From positions 124,001 through 188,000 of the forward strand of contig RQOL01000914.1 in assembly GCA_013076295.1 (NCBI GenBank): a DNA stretch of 64,000 nt, given 5' to 3'. Position 1 is the first letter of the stretch. Each line of letters begins with the position of its first letter. The translations under genes and the position numbers were made by a program. This DNA is from Sanderia malayensis (taxonomy: Eukaryota > Cnidaria > Scyphozoa > Semaeostomeae > Pelagiidae). This document shows positions 13,532 through 28,664 of the stretch, one piece after another. Under the pieces are notes generated by a model. The model ran no database searches, was not told the origin of the DNA, and saw only the letters and a list, made by a program, of their open reading frames with translations.

Positions 13532-14913
13532 CCAAAGACCAAAGTTCCAATCAGCATTATTATGATAATATACGCATGGCACAAAGGCAAAAACAAGGCC
13601 TGCAGGCAAACAAATGGCCCGAAGACCAAACTTACCATCAGTATTATTATGATGATATACGCATGGCACGAAGGCAAACACAAGGCCTGAAGGCAAACAA
13701 ATGGCCCGAAGACCAAACTTACCATCAGTATTATTATGATGATATACGCATGGCCCGAAGGAAAACAAATGGCCTGAAGACCAAAGCTATCAGTAGTATT
13801 ATTATGATAATACACGCATGGCCCAAAGGCAAAAACAAGGCCTGCAGGCAAACAAATGGCCCGAAGACCAAACTTACCATTAGTATTGTTATGATAATAT
13901 ATGCATGGCCCAAAGGCAAAACAAGGCCCGAAGGAAGACGAATGCCCCAAAAACCAAACTTACCCTTAGTATTATTATGATAATAGACACGTGGCCCAAA
14001 GGCAACCAAATGGCCCGAAGACCAAACTTCTCATGAGCATTATTATGATAATATACGCATGGCACGAAGGCAAAAACAAGGCCCGAAGGCAAACAAATGG
14101 CCCGAAGACCAAACTTACCATCATTATTTTTATGATAATATACGCATGGCCCGAAGGCAAAAACAAGGCCTGCAGGCAAACAAATGGCCCGAAGACCAAA
14201 CTTACCATTAGTATTATTATGATAATATACGCATGGCCCGAAGGCAAACAAATGGCCTGAAGACCAAACCTATCAGTAGTATTATAATGATAATGGCCTG
14301 AAGACAAAACTTATCAATAGTATTATTATGATAATATATGCATGGCCAACAGGCAAAAACAAGGCCTGCAGGGAAACAAATGGCCCGAAGACCAAACTTA
14401 CCATTAGTATTGTTATGAAAATATATGCATGGCCCAAAGGCAAAAGCAAGGCCCAAAGGGAGACGAATGGCCCAAGACCAAAATTACCCTTAGTATTATT
14501 ATGATAATAGACGCGTGGCCCAAAAGCAACCAAATGGTCCAAAGACCAAAGTTCTCATCAACATTATTATGATAATATACGCATGGCACGAAGGCAAAAA
14601 CAAGGCCTGCAGGCAAACAAATGGCCCGAAGACCAAACTTACCATTAGTATTGTTATGATAATATATGCATGGCCCAAAGGCAAAAGCAAGGCCCAAAGG
14701 GAGACGAATGGCCCAAAAACCAAAATTACCCTTAGTATTATTATGATAATAGACACGTGGCCCAAAGGCAACCAAATGGCCCGAAGACCAAACTTCTCAT
14801 GAGCATTATTATGATAATAAACGCATGGCCCGAAGGCAAAAACAAGGCCCGAAGGCAAACAAATGGCCCGAAGACCAAACTTAGCATTAGTTTTATTATG
14901 ATAATATACGAAT

Positions 14914-15027
14914 GGCCCGAAGGCAACGGTATGGCCTGAAGGCAACGGCATGGCCCGAAGGCAACAGCATGGCACGAAGGCAAACGCAAGGCCCGAAGGC
15001 AAAAACAAGGCCTGCAGGCAAAGAAAT
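14914..15027. repeat. Expanded 19-bp run, n = 6
   Basis: Six units (14914, 14933, 14952, 14971, 14990, 15009) and core at 15028. It combines the CGGTAT/CGGCAT/CAGCAT series with the common GGCAAAAACAA and CCTGCAGG units. Confidence 0.9.
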
Positions 15028-15318
15028 GGCCCGAAGACCAAACTTACCATTAGTATTGTTATGATAATATATGCATGGCCCAAAGGCAAAAGCAAGGCCC
15101 AAAGGGAGACGAATGCCCCAAAGACCAAACTTACCCTTAGTATTATTAGGATAATAGACACGTGGCCCAAAGGCAACTAAATGGCCCGAAGACCAAACTT
15201 CTCATGAGCATTATTATGATAATAAACGCATGGCCCGAAGGCAAAAACAAGGCCCGAAGGCAAACAAATGGCCTGAAGACCAAACTTACCATTAGTTTTA
15301 TTATGATATTATACGCAT

Positions 15319-15413
15319 GGCCCGAAGGCAACGGTATGGCCTGAAGGGAACGGCATGGCCCGAAGGCAACAGCATGGCACAAAGGCAAACGCAAGGCCCG
15401 AAGGCAAACAAAT
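15319..15413. repeat. Expanded 19-bp run, n = 5
   Basis: Five units, core at 15414; the second unit has GAAGGGAACGGCAT. The matching region of the second LINE segment (near 38790) lacks this whole run. Confidence 0.88.
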
Positions 15414-18129
15414 GGCCGGAAGACCAAACTTATCATTAGTATTATTATAATAATATACGCATAGCCCGAAGGCAAAAAAACAAGGACCGAAGGCAAACAA
15501 ATGGCCCGACGATCAAACTTACCATTAGTATTGTTATGATAATCTTTGCATGGCCCAAAGGCAAAAGCCAGGCCCAAAGGGAGACGAAAGGCCCAAAGAC
15601 CAAACTTACCCTTAGTATTATTATGATAATAGACGCGTGGCCCAAAAGCAACCAAATGGCCCAAAGACCAAACTTCTCATGAGCATTATTATGATAATAT
15701 ACGCATGGCACGAAGGCAAAAAAGGCCCGAAGGCAAACAAATGGCCCGAGGACCAAACTTACCATTAGTATTGTTATGATAATATATGCATGGCCCAAAG
15801 GCAAAAGCAAGGCCCAAAGGTAGACGAATGGCCCAAAGACCAAACTTACCTTTAGTATTATTATGATAATAGACCCGTGGCCCAAAAGCAACCAAATGGC
15901 CCAAAGACCAAACTTCTCATGAGCATTATTATGATAATATATGCATGGCACGAAGGCAAAAAAAGGCCCGAAGGCAAACAAATGGCCCAAGGACCAAACT
16001 TACCTTTAGTATTGTTATGATAATATGTGCATGGCCCAAAGGCAAAAGCAAGGCCCAAAGGCAAACAAATGGATCGAAGACCAAACTTACCATCAGTATT
16101 ATTATGATAATATACGCATGGCCCGAAGGCAAACAAATGGCCTAAAGACCAAACCTATCAGTAGTATTATTATGATAATAGACGCGTGGCCCAAAAGCAA
16201 CCAAATGGCCCAAAGACCAAACTTCTCATGAGCGTTATTATGATAATATACGCATGGCACGAAGGCAAAAACAAGGCCTGAAGGCAAACAAATGGCCCGA
16301 AGACCAAACTTACCATTAGTATTATTATGATAATATACGCATGGCCCGAAGGCAAACAAATGGCCTGAAGACCAAACCTATCAGTAGTATTATAATGATA
16401 ATATATGCATGGCCCCCAGGCAAAGACAAGGCCCGAAGGCGAACAAATGGCCTGAAGACCAAACTTATCAATAGTATTATTATGATAATATATGCATGGC
16501 TCCCAGGCAAAAACAAGGCCTGCAGGCAAACAAATGGCCCGAAGACAAAACTTACCATTACTATTGTTATGCTAATATATGCATGGCCGAAAGGCAAAAG
16601 CAAGGCCCAAAAGGAGACGAATGGCCCAAAGACCAAACTCACCCTTAGTATTATTATGATAATAGACGCGTGGCCCAAAAGCTACCAAATGGCCCAAAAA
16701 CCAAACTTCTCATCAGCATTATCATGATAATATACACATGGCACGAAGGCAAAAACAAGGCCTGCAGGCAAACAAATGGCCCGAAGACCAAACTTACCAT
16801 TAGTATTGTTATGACAATATATGCATGGCCCAAAGGCAAAAGCAAGGCCCAAAGGGAGACGAATGGCCCAAAGACCAAACTTACCCTTAGTATTATTATG
16901 ATAATAGACACGTGGCCCAAAGGCAACCAAATGGCCCGAATACCAAACTTCTCATGAGCATTATTATGATAATATACGCATGGCCCGAAGACAAAATTAA
17001 GGCCCGAAGGCAAACAAATGGCCCGAAGACCAAACTTACCATTAGTATTGTTATGATAATATGTGCATGGCCCAAAGGCAAAAGCACGGCCCAAAGGCAA
17101 ACAAATGGCCCAAAGACAAAACTTATCTTTAGTATTGTTATGATAATATGTGCATGGCCCAAAGGCAGAAGCAAGGCCCAAAGGCAAACAAATGGCCCGA
17201 AGACCAAACTTACCATCAGTATTATTATGATGATATACGCATGGCCCGAAGGGAAACAATTGGCCTGAAGACCAAACCTATCAGTAGTATTATTATGATA
17301 ATACACGCATGGCCCGAAGGCAAAAACAAGGCCTGCAGGCAAACAAATGGCCCGAAAACCAAACTTACCATTAGTATTGTTATGATAATATATGCATGGC
17401 CCAAAGGCAAAACAAGGCCCAAAGGAAGACGAATGCCCCAAAGACCAAATTTACCCTTAGTATTATTATGATAATAGACACGTGGCCCAAAGGCAACCAA
17501 ATGGCCCGAAGACCAAACTTCTCATGAGCATTATTATGATAATATACGCATGGCACAAAGGCAAAAACAAGGCCCGAAGGCAAACAAATGGCCCAAAGAC
17601 CAAACTTACCATCAGTATTATTATGATGATATACGCATGGCCCAAAGGGAAACAAATGGCCTTAAGACCAAACCTATCAGTAGTATTATTATGATAATAC
17701 ATGCATGGCCCGAAGGCAAAAACAAGGCCTGCAGGCAAACAAATGGCCCGAAGACCAAACTTACCATTAGTATTGTTATGACAATATATGCATGGCCCAA
17801 AGGCAAAAGCAAGGCCCAAAGGGAGACGAATGGCCCAAAGACCAAACTTACCCTTAGTATTATTATGATAATAGACACGTGGCCCAAAGGCAACCAAATG
17901 GCCCGAATACCAAACTTCTCATGAGCATTATTATGATAATATACGCATGGCACGAAGACAAAACAAGGCCCAAAGGCAAACAAATGGCCCGAAGACCAAA
18001 CTTACCATTAGTATTATTATGATGATATACGCATGGCCCGAAGGCAAACAAATGGCCTGAAGACCAAACCTATCAGTAGTATTATTATGATAATACATGC
18101 ATGGCCCGAAGGCAAAAACAAGGCCCGAA

Positions 18130-19290
18130 GGCAAACAAATGGCCCGAAGACCAAACTTACCATTAGTATTGTTATGATAATATATGCATGGCCGAAAGGC
18201 AAAGGCAAGGCCCAAAGGGAGACGAATGGCCCAAAGACCAAACTTACCCTTAGTATTTTTATGATAATAGACGCGTGGCCCAAAAGCTACCAAATGGCCC
18301 AAAGACCAAACTTCTCATCAGCATTATCATGATAATATACACATGGCACGAAGGCAAAAACAAGGCCTGCAGGCAAACAAATGGCCCGAAGACCAAACTT
18401 ACCATTAGTATTGTTATGACAATATATGCATGGCCCAAAGGCAAAAGCAAGGCCCAAAGGGAGACGAATGGCCCAAAGACCAAACTCACCCTTAGTATTA
18501 TTATGATAATATACACGTGGCCCAAAGGCAACCAAATGGCCCGAATACCAAACTTCTCATGAGCATTATTATGATAATATACGCATGGCACGAAGAGAAA
18601 ACAAGGCCGAAGGCAAACAAATGGCCCGAAGACCAAACTTACCATTAGTATTATTATGATAATATACGCATGGCCCGAAGGCAAACAAATGGCCTGAAGA
18701 CCAAACCTATCAGTAGTATTATAATGATAATATATGCATGGCCCGCAGGCAAAGAAAAGGCCCGAAGGCAAACAAATGGCCTGAAGACCAAACTTATCAA
18801 TAGTATTATTATGATAATATATGCATGGCCCCCAGGCAAAAACAAGGCCTGCAGGCAAACAAATGGCCCGAGGACCAAACTTACCATTAGTATTGTTATG
18901 ATAATATATGCATGGCCGAAAGGCAAAGGCAAGGCCCAAAGGGAGACGAATGGCCCAAAGACCAAACTTACCCTTAGTATTATTATGATAATAGACGCGT
19001 GGCCCAAAAGCTACCAAATGGCCCAAAGACCAAACTTCTCATCAGCATTATCATGATAATATACACATGGCACGAAGGCAAAAACAAGGCCTGCAGGCAA
19101 ACAAATGGCCCGAAGACCAAACTTACCATTAGTATTGTTATGACAATATATGCATGGCCCAAAGGCAAAAGCAAGGCCCAAAGGGAGACGAATGGCCCAA
19201 AGACCAAACTTACCCTTAGTATTATTATGATAATATACACGTGGCCCAAAGGCAACCAAATGGCCCGAATACCAAACTTCTCATGAGCAT
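18130..19290 (+). repeat. Tandem repeat, period 724 bp
   Basis: 18275-18562 recurs at 18999-19286 with the same order of monomers; AGCTACCAAATGG in the 68-bp monomer marks both. Confidence 0.8.
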
Positions 19291-19881
19291 TATTATTATA
19301 ATATAAGCATGGCCCGAAGACAAAATTAAGGCCCGAAGGCAAACAAATGGCCCAAAGACCAAACTTACCATTAGTATTGTTATGATAATATGTGCATGGC
19401 CCAAAGGCAAATGCAAGTCCCAAAGGCAAACAAATGGCCCAAAGACCAAACTTACCATCAGTATTATTATGATAATATATGCATGGCCCGAAGGGAAACA
19501 AATGGCCTGAAGACCAAACCTATCAGTAGTATTATTGCGATAATATACGCAAGGCCCGAAGGCAAAAACAAGGCCTGCAGGCAAACAAATGGCCCGAAGA
19601 CCAAACTTACCATTAGTATTGTTATGATAATATATGCATGGCCCAAAGGCAAAAGCAAGGCCCAAAGGGAGACGAATGCCCCAAAGACCAAACTTACCCT
19701 TAGTATTATTAGGATAATAGACACGTGGCCCAAAGGCAACTAAATGGCCCGAAGACCAAACCTCTCATGAGCATTATTATGATAATAAACGCATGGCCCG
19801 AAGGCAAAAACAAGGCCCGAAGGCAAACAAATGGCCTGAAGACCAAACTTACCATTAGTTTTATTATGATAATATACGCAT

Positions 19882-19976
19882 GGCCCGAAGGCAATGGTAT
19901 GGCCTGAAGGGAACGGCATGGCCCGAAGGCAACAGCATGGCACAAAGGCAAACGCAAGGCCCGAAGGCAAACAAAT
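19882..19976. repeat. Expanded 19-bp run, n = 5
   Basis: Five units with the first ending ATGGTAT; shares the GAAGGGAACGGCAT second unit with 15319. Core at 19977. Confidence 0.88.
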
Positions 19977-21604
19977 GGCCGGAAGACCAAACTTATCATT
20001 AGTATTATTATAATAATATACGCATAGCCCGAAGGCAAAAAAACAAGGACCGAAGGCAAACAAATGGCCCGACGATCAAACTTACCATTAGTATTGTTAT
20101 GATAATCTTTGCATGGCCCAAAGGCAAAAGCAAGGCCCAAAGGGAGACGAATGGCCCAAAGACCAAACTTACCCTTAGTATTATTATGATAATAGACGCG
20201 TGGCCCAAAAGCAACCAAATGGCCCAAAGACCAAACTTCTCATGAGCATTATTATGATAATATATGCATGGCACGAAGGCAAAAAAAGGCCCGAAGGCAA
20301 ACAAATGGCCCAAGGACCAAACTTACCTTTAGTATTGTTATGATAATATGTGCATGGCCCAAAGGCAAAAGCAAGGCCCAAAGGCAAACAAATGGATCGA
20401 AGACCAAACTTACCATCAGTATTATTATGATAATATACGCATGGCCCGAAGGCAAACAAATGGCCTAAAGACCAAACCTATCAGTAGTATTATTATGATA
20501 ATAGACGCGTGGCCCAAAAGCAACCAAATGGCCCAAAGACCAAACTTCTCATGAGCATTATTATGATAATATACGCATGGCACGAAGGCAAAAACAAGGC
20601 CTGAAGGCAAACAAATGGCCCGAAGACCAAACCTACCATTACTATTATTATGATAATATACGCATGGCCCGAAGGCAAACAAATGGCCTGAAGACCAAAC
20701 CTATCAGTAGTATTATAATGATAATATATGCATGGCCCGCAGGCAAAGACAAGGCCCGAAGGCGAACAAATGGCCTGAAGACCAAACTTATCAATAGTAT
20801 TATTATGATAATACATGCATGGCTCCCAGGCAAAAACCAGGCCTGCAGGCAAACAAATGGCCCGAAGACCAAACTTACCATTAGTATTGTTATGCTAATA
20901 TATGCATGGCCGAAAGGCAAAAGCAAGGCCCAAAAGGAGACGAATGGCCCAAAGACCAAACTCACCCTTAGTATTATTATGATAATAGACGCGTGGCCCA
21001 AAAGCTACCAAATGGCCCAAAAACCAAACTTCTCATCAGCATTATCATGATAATATACACATGGCACGAAGGCAAAAACAAGGCCTGCAGGCAAACAAAT
21101 GGCCCGAAGACCAAACTTACCATTAGTATTGTTATGACAATATATGCATGGCCCAAAGGCAAAAGCAAGGCCCAAAGGGAGACGAATGGCCCAAAGACCA
21201 AACTTACCCTTAGTATTATTATGATAATAGACACGTGGCCCAAAGGCAACCAAATGGCCCGAATACCAAACTTCTCATGAGCATTATTATGATAATATAC
21301 GCATGGCCCGAAAACAAAATTAAGGCCCGAAGGCAAACAAATGGCCCGAAGACCAAACTTACCATTAGTATTGTTATGATAATATATGCATGGCCCAAAG
21401 GCAAAAGCAAGGCCTGCAGGCAAACAAATGGCCCGAAGACCAAACTTACCATTAGTATTGTTATGATAATATATGCATGGCCCAAAGGCAAAAGCAAGGC
21501 CTGCAGGCAAACTAATGGCCCGAAGACCAAACTTACCTTTAGTATTGTTATGATAATATGTGCATGGCCCAAAGGCAAAAGCAAGGCCCAAAGGCAAACA
21601 AATG

Positions 21605-23320
21605 GCCCGAAGACCAAACTTACCTTTAGTATTGTTATGATAATATGTGCATGGCCCAAAGGCAAGAACAAGGCCTGCAGGCAAACAAATGGCCCGAAGA
21701 CCAAACTTACCATTAGTATTGTTCTGATAATATATGCATGGCCCAAAGGCAAAGGCAAGGCCCAAAAGGAGACGAATGGCCCAAAGACCGAAATTACCCT
21801 TAGTATTATTATGATAAAAGAGGCGTGGCCCAAAAGCAACCAAATGGCCCAAAGACCAAAGTTCTCATCAACATTATTTTGATAATTTACGCATGGCACG
21901 AAGGCAAAAACAAGGCCTGCAGGCAAACAAATGGCCCGAAGACCAAACTTATCAATAGTATTATTATGATAATATATGCATGGCCCGCAGGCAAGAACAA
22001 GGCCTGCAGGCAAACAAATGGCCCGAAGACCAAACTTACCATTAGTATTGTTCTGATAATATATGCATGGCCCAAAGGCAAAGGCAAGGCCCAAAAGGAG
22101 ACGAATGGCCCGAAGACCGAAATTACCCTTAGTATTATTATGATAAAAGAGGCGTGGCCCAAAAGCAACCAAATGGCCCAAAGACCAAAGTTCTCATCAA
22201 CATTATTTTGATAATTTACGCATGGCACGAAGGCAAAAACAAGGCCTGCAGGCAAACAAATGGCCCGAAGACCAAACTTACCATTAGTATTGTTATGACA
22301 ATATATGCATGGCCCAAAGGCAAAAGCAAGGCCTGCAGGCAAACAAATGGCCCGAAGACCAAACTTACCATTAGTATTGTTATGATAATATATGCATGGC
22401 CCAAAGGCAAAAGCAAGGCCTGCAGGCAAACTAATGGCCCGAAGACCAAACTTACCTTTAGTATTGTTATGATAATATGTGCATGGCCCAAAGGCAAGAA
22501 CAAGGCCTGCAGGCAAACAAATGGCCCGAAGACCAAACTTACCATTAGTATTGTTCTGATAATATATGCATGGCCCAAAGGCAAAGGCAAGGCCCAAAAG
22601 GAGACGAATGGCCCAAAGACCGAAATTACCCTTAGTATTATTATGATAAAAGAGGCGTGGCCCAAAAGCAACCAAATGGCCCAAAGACCAAAGTTCTCAT
22701 CAACATTATTTTGATAATTTACGCATGGCACGAAGGCAAAAACAAGGCCTGCAGGCAAACAAATGGCCCGAAGACCAAACTTATCAATAGTATTATTATG
22801 ATAATATATGCATGGCCCGCAGGCAAGAACAAGGCCTGCAGGCAAACAAATGGCCCGAAGACCAAACTTACCATTAGTATTGTTCTGATAATATATGCAT
22901 GGCCCAAAGGCAAAGGCAAGGCCCAAAAGGAGACGAATGGCCCAAAGACCGAAATTACCCTTAGTATTATTATGATAAAAGAGGCGTGGCCCAAAAGCAA
23001 CCAAATGGCCCAAAGACCAAAGTTCTCATCAACATTATTTTGATAATTTACGCATGGCACGAAGGCAAAAACAAGGCCTGCAGGCAAACAAATGGCCCGA
23101 AGACCAAACTTACCATTAGTATTGTTATGACAATATATGCATGGCCCAAAGGCAAAAGCAAGGCCTGCAGGCAAACAAATGGCCCGAAGACCAAACTTAC
23201 CATTAGTATTGTTATGATAATATATGCATGGCCCAAAGGCAAAAGCAAGGCCTGCAGGCAAACTAATGGCCCGAAGACCAAACTTACCTTTAGTATTGTT
23301 ATGATAATATGTGCATGGCC
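21605..23320 (+). repeat. Tandem repeat, period 832 bp
   Basis: 21605-22490 matches 22437-23322. Each 832-bp unit has two sub-blocks (329 and 503 bp) that both carry ATAAAAGAGGCGTGG (near 21813, 22142, 22645, 22974). The same marker recurs once more at about 27899, at the junction of the 4.9-kb duplication. Confidence 0.88.
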
Positions 23321-23645
23321 CAAAGGCAAAAGCAAGGCCCAAAGGCAAACAAATGGCCCGAAGACCAAACTTACCTTTAGTATTGTTATGATAATATGTG
23401 CATGGCCCAAAGGCAAAAGCAAGGCCCAAAGGCAAACAAATGGCCCGAAGACCAAACTTACCATCAGTATTATCATGATGATATACGCATGGCCCGAAGG
23501 GAAACAAATGGCCTGAAGACCAAACCTATCAGTAGTATTATTATGATAATACACGCATGGCCCGAAGGCAAAAACAAGGCCTGCAGGCAAACAAATGACC
23601 CGAAAACCAAACTTACCATTAGTATTGTTATGATAATATACGCAT

Positions 23646-23740
23646 GGCCCGAAGGCAACGGTATGGCCTGAAGGCAACGGCATGGCCCGAAGGCAACAGC
23701 ATGGCACAAAGGCAAACGCAAGGCCCGAATGCAAACAAAT
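23646..23740. repeat. Expanded 19-bp run, n = 5
   Basis: Five units; the last has GAATGCAAACAAAT. Lies in copy A of the 4.9-kb tandem duplication and repeats at 28570. Confidence 0.88.
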
Positions 23741-24711
23741 GGCCGGAAGACCAAACTTATCATTAGTATTATTATAATAATATACGCATAGCCCCAAGGC
23801 AAAAAAACAAGGACCGAAGGCAAACAAATGGTCCGACGATCAAACTTACCATTAGTATTGTTATGATAATCTTTGCATGGCCCAAAGGCAAAAGCAAGGC
23901 CCAAAGGGAGACGAATGGCCCAAAGACCAAACTTACCCTTAGTATTATTGTGATAATAGACGCGTGGCCCAAAAGCAACCAAATGGCCCAAAGACCGAAC
24001 TTCTCATGAGCATTATTATAATAATATACGCATAGCCCGAAGGCAAAAAAACAAGGACCGAAGGCAAACAAATGGCCCGACGATCAAACTTACCATTAGT
24101 ATTATTATGATAATATACGCATTGCCCGAGGGCAACAGCAGGCCTGAAGGCAAACAAATGGCCCGAAGACCAAACTTACCATTAGTATTGTTATGATAAT
24201 ATATGCATGGCCCAAAGGCAAAAGCAAGGCCCAAAGGGAGACGAATGCCCCAAAGACCAAAGTTACCCTTAGTATTATTATGATAATAGACACGTGGCCC
24301 AAAGGCAAACAAATGGCACGAAGACCAAACTTAGCATTAGTTTTATTATGATAATATACGAATGGCACGAAGGCAAACGCAAGGCCCGAAGGCAAAAACA
24401 AGGCCTGCAGGCAAAGAAAGGGCCCGAAGACCAAACTTACCATTAGTATTGTTATGATAATATATGCATGGCCCAAAGGCAAAAGCAAGGCCCAAAGGGA
24501 GACGAATGCCCCAAAGACCAAACTTACCCTTAGTATTATTAGGATAATAGACACGTGGCCCAAAGGCAACTAAATGGCCTGAAGACCAAACTTCTCATGA
24601 GCATTATTATGATAATAAACGCATGGCGCGAAGGCAAAAACAAGGCCCGAAGGCAAACAAATGGCCCGAAGACCAAACTTACCATTAGTTTCATTATGAT
24701 AATATACGCAT

Positions 24712-24805
24712 GGCCCGAAGGCAACGGTATGGCCTGAAGGCAACGGCATGGCCCGAAGGCAACAGTATGCCACAAAGGCAATCGCAAGGCCGAAGGCAAA
24801 CAAAT
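24712..24805. repeat. Expanded 19-bp run, n = 5, last unit 18 bp
   Basis: Five units; the last has lost one C (GGCCGAAGG). The sister run at 29636 keeps the full 19 bp, so the loss came after the 4.9-kb duplication or the base was restored by exchange. Confidence 0.85.
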
Positions 24806-27024
24806 GGCTGGAAGACCAAACTTATCATTAGTATTATTATAATAATATACGCATAGCCCGAAGGCAAAAAAACAAGGACCGAAGGCAAACAAATGGCCCG
24901 ACGATCAAACTTACCATTAGTATTATTATGATAATATACGCATTGCCCGAAGGCAACAGCAGGCCTGAAGGCAAACAAATGGCCCGAAGACCAAACTTAC
25001 CATTAGCATTGTTATGATAATATATGCATGGCCCAAAGGCAAAAGCAAGGCCCAAAGGGAGACGAATGGCCCAAAGACCAAACTTACCATTAGTATTGTT
25101 ATGATAATATATGCATGGCCCAAGGGCAAAAGCAAGGCCCAAAGGGAGACGAATGGCCCAAAGACCAAACTTACCTTTAGTATTATTATGATAATAGACG
25201 CGTGGCCCAAAAGCAACCAAATGGCCCAAAGACCAAACCTATCAGTAGTATTATAATGATAAAATACGCATGGCCCGCAGGCAAAAACAAGGCCTGAAGG
25301 CAAACAAATGGCCTGAAAACCAAACTTATCAATAGCATTATTATGATAATATATGCATGGCACGCAGGCAAAAACAAGGCCTGCAGGCAAACAAATGGCC
25401 CGAAGTCCAAAATTACCCTTAGTATTATTATGATAATAGACGCGTGGCCCAAAAGCAACCAAATGGCCCAAAGACCAAAGTTCTCATCAGCATTATTATG
25501 ATAATATACGCATGGCACGAAGGCAAAAACAAAGTCCAAAGGCACACAAATGGCCCAAAGACCAAACTTACCATCATTATTTTTATGATAATATACGCAT
25601 GGCCCGAAGGCAAAAGCAAGGCCCAAAGGGAGACGAATGGCCCAAAGACCAAACTTACCATTAGTATTGTTATGATAATATATGCATGGCCCAAGGGCAA
25701 AAGCAAGGCCCAAAGGGAGACGAATGGCCCAAAGACCAAACTTACCTTTAGTATTATTATGATAATAGAAGCGTGGCCCAAAAGCAACCCAATGGCCCAA
25801 AGACCAAACCTATCAGTAGTATTGTAATGATAAAATACGCATGGCCCGCAGGCAAAAGCAAGGCCCAAAGGGAGACGAATGGCCCAAAGACCAAACTTAC
25901 CATTAGTATTGTTATGATAATATATGCATGGCCCAAGGGCAAAAGCAAGGCCCAAAGGGAGACGAATGGCCCAAAGACCAAAATTACCCTTAGTATTATT
26001 ATGATAATAGACGCGTGGCCCAAAGCAACCAAATGGCCCGAAGACCAAACTTACCATTAGTATTGTTATGATAATATGTGCATGGCCCAAAGGCAAAAGC
26101 AAGGCCCAAAGGCACACAAATGGCCCAAAGACCAAACTTACCATCATTATTATTATGATAATATACGCATGGCCCGAAGGCAAACAAATGGCCTGAAGAC
26201 CAAACCTATCAGTAGTATTATTATGATAATATACGCATGGCCTGACGGCAAAAACAAGGCCTGCAGGCAAGCAAATGGCCCGAAGACCAAACTTACCATT
26301 GGTATTATTATGATAATATACACATGGCCCGAAGGCAAACAAATGGCCTGAAGACCAAACCTATCAGTAGTATTATAATGATAATGGCCTGAAGACAAAA
26401 CTTATCAATAGTATTATTATGATAATATATGCATGGCCAACAGGCAAAAACAAGGCCTGCAGGGAAACAAATGGCCCGAAAACCAAACTTACCATTAGTA
26501 TTGTTATGATAATATATGCATGGCCCAAAGGCAAAAGCAAGGCCCAAAGGGAGACGAATGCCCCAAAGACCAAAGTTACCCTTAGTATTATTATGATAAT
26601 AGACACGTGGCCCAAAGGCAAACAAATGGCACGAAGACCAAACTTAGCATTAGTTTTATTATGATAATATACGAATGGCACGAAGGCAAACGCAAGGCCC
26701 GAAGGCAAAAACAAGGCCTGCAGGCAAAGAAAGGGCCCGAAGACCAAACTTACCATTAGTATTGTTATGATAATATATGCATGGCCCAAAGGCAAAAGCA
26801 AGGCCCAAAGGGAGACGAATGCCCCAAAGACCAAACTTACCCTTAGTATTATTAGGATAATAGACACGTGGCCCAAAGGCAACTAAATGGCCCGAAGACC
26901 AAACTTCTCATGAGCATTATTATGATAATAAACGCATGGCGCGAAGGCAAAAACAAGGCCCGAAGGCAAACAAATGGCCCGAAGACCAAACTTACCATTA
27001 GTTTCATTATGATAATATACGCAT

Positions 27025-27118
27025 GGCCCGAAGGCAACGGTATGGCCTGAAGGCAACGGCATGGCCGAAGGCAACAGCATGCCACAAAGGGAAACGCAAG
27101 GCCCGAAGGCAAACAAAT
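27025..27118. repeat. Expanded 19-bp run, n = 5, third unit 18 bp
   Basis: Five units with a 1-bp loss in the third (GGCCGAAGG). The sister run at 31708 is full length. Confidence 0.85.
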
Positions 27119-28569
27119 GGCCGGAAGACCAAACTTATCATTAGTATTATTATAATAATATACGCATAGCCCGAAGGCAAAAAACAAGGACCGAAGGCAA
27201 ACAAATGGCCCGACGATCAAACTTACCATTAGTATTATTATGATAATATACGCATTGCCCGAAGGCAACAGCAGGCCTGAAGGCAAACAAATGGCCCGAA
27301 GACCAAACTTACCATTAGCATTGTTATGATAATATATGCATGGCCCAAAGGCAAAAGCAAGGCCCAAAGGGAGACGAATGGCCCAAAGACCAAACTTACC
27401 ATTAGTATTGTGATGATAATATATGCATGGCCCAAGGGCAAAAGCAAGGCCCAAAGGGAGACGAATGGCCAAAGACCAAACTTACCTTTAGTATTATTAT
27501 GATAATAGACGCGTGGCCCAAAAGCAACCAAATGGCCCAAAGACCAAACCTATCAGTAGTATTATAATGATAAAATACACATGGCCCGCAGGCAAAAACA
27601 AGGCCTGAAGGCAAACAAATGGCCTGAAAACCAAACTTATCAATAGCATTATTATGATAATATATGCATGGCACGCAGGCAAAAACAAGGCCTGCAGGCA
27701 AACAAATGGCCCGAAGTCCAAAATTACCCTTAGTATTATTATGATAATAGACGCGTGGCCCAAAAGCAACCAAATGGCCCGAAGACCAAACTTACCATTA
27801 GTATTGTTCTGATAATATATGCATGGCCCAAAGGCAAAGGCAAGGCCCAAAAGGAGACGAATGGCCCAAAGACCGAAATTACCCTTAGTATTATTATGAT
27901 AAAAGAGGCGTGGCCCAAAAGCAACCAAATGGCCCAAAGACCAAAGTTCTCATCAACATTATTTTGATAATTTACGCATGGCACGAAGGCAAAAACAAGG
28001 CCTGCAGGCAAACAAATGGCCCGAAGACCAAACTTACCATTAGTATTGTTATGACAATATATGCATGGCCCAAAGGCAAAAGCAAGGCCTGCAGGCAAAC
28101 AAATGGCCCGAAGACCAAACTTACCATTAGTATTGTTATGATAATATATGCATGGCCCAAAGGCAAAAGCAAGGCCTGCAGGCAAACTAATGGCCCGAAG
28201 ACCAAACTTACCTTTAGTATTGTTATGATAATATGTGCATGGCCCAAAGGCAAAAGCAAGGCCCAAAGGCAAACAAATGGCCCGAAGACCAAACTTACCT
28301 TTAGTATTGTTATGATAATATGTGCATGGCCCAAAGGCAAAAGCAAGGCCCAAAGGCAAACAAATGGCCCGAAGACCAAACTTACCATCAGTATTATCAT
28401 GATGATATACGCATGGCCCGAAGGGAAACAAATGGCCTGAAGACCAAACCTATCAGTAGTATTATTATGATAATACACGCATGGCCCGAAGGCAAAAACA
28501 AGGCCTGCAGGCAAACAAATGACCCGAAAACCAAACTTACCATTAGTATTGTTATGATAATATACGCAT

Positions 28570-28664
28570 GGCCCGAAGGCAACGGTATGGCCTGAAGGCA
28601 ACGGCATGGCCCGAAGGCAACAGCATGGCACAAAGGCAAACGCAAGGCCCGAATGCAAACAAAT
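28570..28664. repeat. Expanded 19-bp run, n = 5
   Basis: Copy B partner of the run at 23646, 4924 bp away. Confidence 0.88.

Larger units (their letters stand above)
12740..18730 (+). repeat. LINE-bearing segmental repeat, left copy
   Basis: About 6 kb matching 36250-42095. The offset is 23510 from 12741 through the LINE to about 15.3 kb, then 23191, then 23365/23366. Each change marks a gain or loss of monomers. The step between about 16.96 and 17.15 kb is 174 bp, two 87-bp monomers. Confidence 0.88.

Noticed and set aside
13477..13980. 167-codon plus-strand ORF starting at the LINE tail (also at 36987, 43284, 44803)
   Set aside because: It is the ATT microsatellite read as poly-isoleucine followed by satellite; it has no relation to the RT frame, which has already stopped at 13348.
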